This document shows positions 59,665 to 64,000 of a DNA stretch of 64,000 nucleotides, piece after piece. The DNA is from Cocos nucifera. Its lineage: Eukaryota > Streptophyta > Magnoliopsida > Arecales > Arecaceae. The first letter of the stretch is position 1. Each line of letters starts with the position of its first letter. Made by a program: the position numbers and the translations under genes. The stretch covers positions 930,001-994,000 of the forward strand of contig QRFJ01000755.1 of the NCBI GenBank assembly GCA_006176705.1. Reading direction: 5' to 3'. Under the pieces are notes generated by a model. It was not told where the DNA came from, ran no database searches, and worked only from the letters and a program-made list of their open reading frames with translations.

Positions 59665-60250
59665 CTATGGTAGTGATTTTATAACTACTACCATAGACGT
59701 GCCAACCGCTATCGTAGGCAATGTGTCAACCGCTGCATGAGACCTATAGCAGCGGTTACGTAATTGCTTTCATAGATAAGACTATGGCAGTGGTTTCATA
59801 ACCGCTGCCATAGACTATCTATAACAGTGATTTTTAAACTGCTGCCAAGCCTGGGCAATGTGTCAACCACTGCATTAGACCTATAGCAGCGGTTACGTAA
59901 CCACTTCCATAGATAAGGCTATGGCAGCAATTCTATAACTGCTGCCATAGACTATCTATAATAGTGATTTTTAAACCACTACCATAGGCTTGGCAGCGGT
60001 TCCATAACCGCTACCATAGACTGTCTATAATAGCAGTTTTATAACCACTACCATAGAGAAGCCTATGGCAGCGATTTAAAAACCGCTGCAATAGGGTCTA
60101 TATAGCAGTGGTTTCAATAACCACTATAACAACGGCTACCATAGACCTACGGTGATGGCTACAGTGGCAACGGTTAGCTAACCACTACCATAGCCTATGT
60201 AGTAATTTTTTGGTCTACGGCAGCGGTTACAAACCGCTGCCATAGCCCAG
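59665..60250. repeat. Right subterminal repeat array of the CACTA element
   Basis: About twenty copies of the TATGGCAGCGGTT word and its inverse, including a ~120-bp duplicated stretch (units starting near 59695 and 59850 with GGCAATGTGTCAACCRCTGC). Confidence 0.85.
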
Positions 60251-60263
60251 TTCTGTAGTAGTG

Positions 60264-60266
60264 CAC
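60264..60266 (+). repeat. Target-site duplication CAC (right)
   Basis: CAC directly after the right CACTA terminus (TGTAGTAGTG), matching 55030-55032. Confidence 0.75.
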
Positions 60267-61179
60267 CCTGGTTCTGCATCCTATTTTTTCTATGAGAAAG
60301 AGTTTCTTATGAGACTTCTCCATGCATAGAGAGGGTGCACGCCCTAGCTTTCCCATGGCTAAGTGGATAAAATCAAGTTGGTTACCATTTGAATTCAAAA
60401 GATGTTTGAATTCAAATGGACGACCACTTCATTCCTATCCCTCCTACGCATCCAAGATGCAGATAGGCGCATATTAAATTGCACTCTTCTTAGGGGCATG
60501 CTTAACTTCTAAGAGAGAAAGCCATTCCATGCATGAGCCCCCCCTCTATGTGAGAAAATTCAAAAAAATTCTGAGAAAAGAAATCCAAAGAGATAAGGGC
60601 GTAGGGTTTGGGTAAGAGTGCAGCCCTAAGGTTTCAACCTAGGGTTCAGGGATTTGTTCTATGAGCTACAAGTATCGTGAGCCCACAAGATTTTTTGGAG
60701 AGCCTCCTCTACCTCTCTCCAACCTCTTCTGATGATCTGAGGCATCTAAAGAGCCTATGGAGGAAGATTGAAGGAGTTCGATTAAGATCAACCATCGAAG
60801 CTTTCGGCATCGAGCTAGCACTCGAAAGGAGTCGATCGAGATCAGGGCCTCGTGTGGATGATCTATGGAGGCTAGACAATTTATGTGGCTATATCACAAT
60901 GAGAGGATCTCTTCGGTGGTGATTAAATTATGGTATTCAGTTACCCGCACAAGATATCATGTTCTGAACACGTAGAGTAGTAAAATTATTTTACTGCTAG
61001 CAATTCAATTTTTAGATTTTAATTGCATATATATCACATTTAAATTCTTGAGATGTAGAGTTTATTGATATGACCAATAGCTCTTAGAAATCAATTAGAT
61101 TAATTTATAATTTTGCTATATTAATTTTTTTGAAAAAGTTTTGAAAGTAAAGATAGAAATCCTGCACAGATTCCATCAG

Positions 61180-61195
61180 TGGTATCAAAGCATGG
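61180..61195 (+). other. Primer-binding site of C3
   Basis: TGGTATCAAAGCATGG, one mismatch from the plant initiator-Met-tRNA site TGGTATCAGAGCATGG, two bases after the LTR end. Confidence 0.8.
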
Positions 61196-62804
61196 TTGAT
61201 TAAATATGATTTATATGCTTTAAAAATTTGATTATATAAATATTAGATATGTATTTTTTTCGAATAGCCTAGGAATCAAGCTTGAATGAGCCACCAAGTT
61301 GTCCAGTCATAAGGAATAAGTATGATTTAAAGACTATCTCCTTTCATTCGATGGAGATCTCTTATAGTGGTAGGGGAGCCACCATGAACTCATTCATGAA
61401 GATAAATGATGAAAGAATATTTAAATTAGTTTAATCTAAATTTTAATAATGGATATGTGTTTAGATATGATCTAAAATGATTCATGATTTTTTTATGTAT
61501 TGCACATGGATTTAGATTAAAATCTACAACTAGTAGTTGTTTATAGAATGAGTCGACCCATTTTTGAAATGAGTCGACCCATTTCGTGAACAGTGCTAGA
61601 TTGTAAAAGAACCTTTCAAAATTTTAAAAAATATTTTTGAAATGCAAAACCCTAACGCATCAGTCCAAAACTTAATTAAAAATTAAGGATTATGAATTAG
61701 GGTCTAGATTATAAATTAAAAATCCTAAGTCATGAGCATAAACTTTTGGATTGTTTGGTTGGATGAATTAGGTCCATTAATTAGGTTAAACCTAAGTTTA
61801 CTTAAAAAATGGACTAAATTAGAGTAATTGATCTAATCTAACCAAATAATGATTTAGATTAGGTCAAGGACTCTTCAGACTCAATTATAATAGTTGTAGT
61901 TGGTCAAGTCCATATCTTTAATAAGAACCAAATGGACTTGATTTGTGGCTACGCGGTTGAATCCAAAATTACTAGATTGTTTGAATTAAAACTAATGAAC
62001 TGGTTGGTATCTAAGGTAAGTTTCATAGTCTAGACCAATGGTTTCTAATTGGGAGCTACTCATACTGATTGAATCTTTAATGAGTTAATGGCATATCCCT
62101 TCCGCTAATCTCACTTACTTGGCCACCCTGGTGAATTAGATTTTGATTAGATCACTTAGTGATTTGGACTCACCCATATCAATTAGGTAAATCAGTGTGA
62201 CTGACTTACGTGCTCCTAATACCGGCTTGAATTAGGTTCTTTTTTATCTAACTTGGTGAAATTAGTGGGAGGATCAAAATTGACTGGTAAGTCTTCTCTC
62301 CTCTTCTTAAAATGACTTAATCAAATTCTCTAAAATTATTAAATTCTTAAAAATGATATAGTTATGGTGATAACTAAGTCATAGCCTCCTATTAAATTAA
62401 GTGATAATGGGTTCATTAGTTTAGTAATCATTGGAGGCCTAAAGGCCTGGTGCTTATTGACTAAAAAAATTATCATTCATAATATGGTAATTTGGTTGTC
62501 TTTCTAATGATGGTCAAGTTGGCCGACTAAAGTCAAGCCTGATCATTTATTGGTCAGATACACCAAATATGATCATATTAATGGTTGGACCTAATCTGAC
62601 CTTTTCAATAGAGGCCAATGTCTACTGATTAGATTTTCGAGGAAAAATTAAAATTACTAGAAGTTATTTAGAGAAATAATTGATTATGAACCTACCAATT
62701 GATGCACATAGGTTGACTGACCAAAGTCGAGCTTATGTGTATTCTGTGTGGATTCTAGTATCCACTAAGAAATTTATGTAATTTCTTGAATTGGAGGTAG
62801 AGGC
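61196..62804 (+). other. Untranslated leader of C3
   Basis: No gene. It aligns with 50660-52390: the word GAGTTAATGGCATATCCC is at about 62083 and both share the ending GGTAGAGGCT, where this copy is cut by the family-B LTR. A repeated word GAGTCGACCCATTT is at about 61550-61585. Confidence 0.72.
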
Positions 62805-64000
62805 TGAAAGAAAATTAATATTTTTTGCCATAAGATCATTCAGTTCAGATCATATCTAAATTAGATTTTTCAAAAAAAATCTAACTCGATCCAATCAAAT
62901 CTGAGAGTTCTCAGATCTGATCCTATGTATCTAATATTAAAAATAAAAATAAAATAAAATTAAAAAATAACTCTTGTACCTGATTAGGATAAACTAATTA
63001 CCCAGTCGATGATTCTGATGCTCTTGAGATCCTGGATCAAGTCACGTACATGCCTAGCCATTACCGATATCCACTCAGGCTAGTTCTGGAGGTCTTCACC
63101 TTATGAATCTGATCTCCAAAAATTAGATCTAGATTTGATCTGTAGAGCCTTCAAAATAATCGATGAAGGCAGCGCGCTCATCTCACGAACACGTCATCTT
63201 TCTTCCTGATCTTTGCACCAACACTTTGGATCTTCCTTGTTGGATTATCACCTGACTTTTTGGGCATGGAGAGGAGAGAGAGAGGACCATAGGAAGGCAT
63301 GGAAGAGAAGAGAGAGAGGAATAAAGGAAGGCATGAAAGAGAGGAGGGGCAGCCTTGGGGCGTGGTGGATGGGCACAACAATAAAACCCTAGGTGCAGAC
63401 AGGGGTTTAAATAGATCCTGATGCGCCATGCAGTGCCACATCACTTCGACCAATCATATTGCTTGATTCAATCAGATCTTAATCTAATTGGAGTGATATC
63501 ACCTGATCCAATCAAGTTAGAGACCCCATAACCTCCCCATAGGTGTTGCCAACACTGGATAAGCACAAATCAGTTGGCGCCTAGGAGTTTGATCCAATCA
63601 AAAACCTAGAATCCCATTCAAATGGGGCTCATCCTTCTCATCCATAAGGGGCGCATGCCTAGGGGGCATGCACCCTCTATTCTTGCATGAAAATCCAAGG
63701 GGGCACATGCCTCTAGATGATCTCACGCCCAAGATCCTTCTTTCCTACATCTAGGTCAACGTTTGACCCACATGTCTTGACAGGGATAGGAAATGGTAGG
63801 TGGCGATAGGAATTAGCAGGTATTATCTTATTTCTATCTAATAGATTAAGATAATTCTTTTTTAACCTGGATAAGCTTCAGTCAGATAAGGACAAACCTA
63901 TACAGGATTTCCCGGTGAGCTCAAACCACTTTGACTTAGCCAAGACAAACCAGAAAGATTATAGAAGAAGAATTTTAGGCTCGATCATGTTCTCGCACGA
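62805..64000 (-). repeat. Family-B LTR, minus strand, runs off the window
   Basis: The reverse complement matches 8290-9459 along its length, including the TATA region and an AAAATTCTTCTTCT-like phrase at the far end. On the minus strand it ends AATTTTCTTTCA at 62805. Only the last ~1.2 kb of the ~2.3-kb LTR is inside the window, so the element it belongs to, if any, lies further right. Confidence 0.78.
63407..63413 (-). promoter_or_regulatory. TATA-like box of the minus-strand family-B LTR
   Basis: TATTTAA on the minus strand in GATCTATTTAAACCCC, at the position of TATAAATA in the plus-strand copy (8887-8894). Confidence 0.5.

Larger units (their letters stand above)
55033..60263 (+). mobile_element. 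CACTA (En/Spm) DNA transposon, 5231 bp, probably non-autonomous
   Basis: The left end reads CACTACTGCAAAAAGAG; the inverse of the right end reads CACTACTACAGAACTGGG (11 of the first 13 bases match). A CAC duplication flanks it and it interrupts an otherwise alignable LTR. Subterminal arrays of a 16-bp word (CTATGGCAGCGGTTAT type) sit at both ends, as for binding sites of the element's own protein in En/Spm. Inside: a large hairpin, a C-rich stretch and a Transposase_24-like relic. The large DDE transposase (TNPD/Transposase_21 type) is not seen. Confidence 0.9.
53437..61178 (+). repeat. 5' LTR of C3, interrupted by a CACTA transposon
   Basis: Begins TGTTGGGAATAGTATCCC within C2 protease and ends CACAGATTCCATCA, followed by a primer site. 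Without the 5231-bp insertion and its 3-bp duplication it is about 2.51 kb and aligns with the LTR pieces at 10870-12658 and 43899-50645. Confidence 0.83.
43899..62804 (+). mobile_element. Copia family C element C2 with nested insertions (outer element)
   Basis: Plus strand: LTR 43899-50645 (interrupted by two solo LTRs), primer-binding site at 50647, leader to 52490, gag to 53436. It is then interrupted by a second family-C element, C3 (LTR from 53437, leader to 62804). The rest of C2 pol is not in the window. C2 lies inside the minus-strand Tat element J. Net LTR length after removing insertions is about 2.48 kb, matching C3 (about 2.51 kb). Confidence 0.8.

Noticed and set aside
59665..60250. 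Regular short repeats with spacers that superficially resemble a CRISPR array
   Set aside because: The repeats alternate in orientation, spacers are short and irregular, and they sit at the end of a CACTA element with matching repeats at the other end; the DNA is eukaryotic.

Overview
The window is eukaryotic, plant-type repetitive DNA. It is AT-rich and made almost entirely of transposable elements inserted into one another. I find no intact host gene, rRNA, tRNA, operon or CRISPR array. The diagnostic parts are Ty1/copia gag-pol remnants with initiator-Met-tRNA primer-binding sites, Ty3/gypsy elements of the plant Tat type (second RNase H, antisense extra gene), a CACTA (En/Spm) DNA transposon with a Transposase_24-like relic, and a LINE RNase H relic. 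Lineage beyond 'higher plant' is inference. A monocot, possibly a palm, is my guess, with low confidence.

Layout. 1-9459: a plus-strand copia element (family B) whose 5' LTR lies left of the window. Its gag-pol is broken by stops, frameshifts and a 1000-N assembly gap (4131-5130) flanked by two paralogous copies of the same pol stretch; its 3' LTR is 7174-9459. 9460-12658: two LTR pieces of a second copia family (C) in opposite orientations. 12659-15790: a minus-strand element remnant (gag start, PBS, LTR). 16456-30542: a complete but dead 14.1-kb Tat-type gypsy element with a perfect ATGAT target duplication. It carries gag-PR-RT-RH-aRH-IN on the plus strand and a long antisense intron-containing gene on the minus strand, and that gene is split by a 3.4-kb gag-only copia element (25428-28826, AAGAC duplication). 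30548-35845: LTR remnants, a ~0.7-kb foldback element and a LINE tail. 36050-43898: a minus-strand Tat element (LTR, antisense gene on the plus strand, minisatellite, RNase H-integrase).

43899-62804: two copia-C elements, one inside the other. The outer LTR (43899-50645) holds two solo gypsy LTRs with perfect 5-bp duplications (44738-47614 and 48068-49450). The outer gag is cut at 53437 by the inner element, whose LTR (53437-61178) holds a 5.2-kb CACTA transposon (55033-60263, CAC duplication). The inner leader is cut at 62805 by a minus-strand family-B LTR that runs off the window.

The antisense gene found in both Tat elements is the closest thing here to a conserved, poorly understood system. 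In the two divergent copies it has the same module order (an N-terminal region with a GWW motif, a linker, a coiled coil, an acidic tail) and two short introns at matching positions. Coding remnants throughout are broken mainly by C-to-T and G-to-A changes, as expected of cytosine-methylated, silenced repeats.
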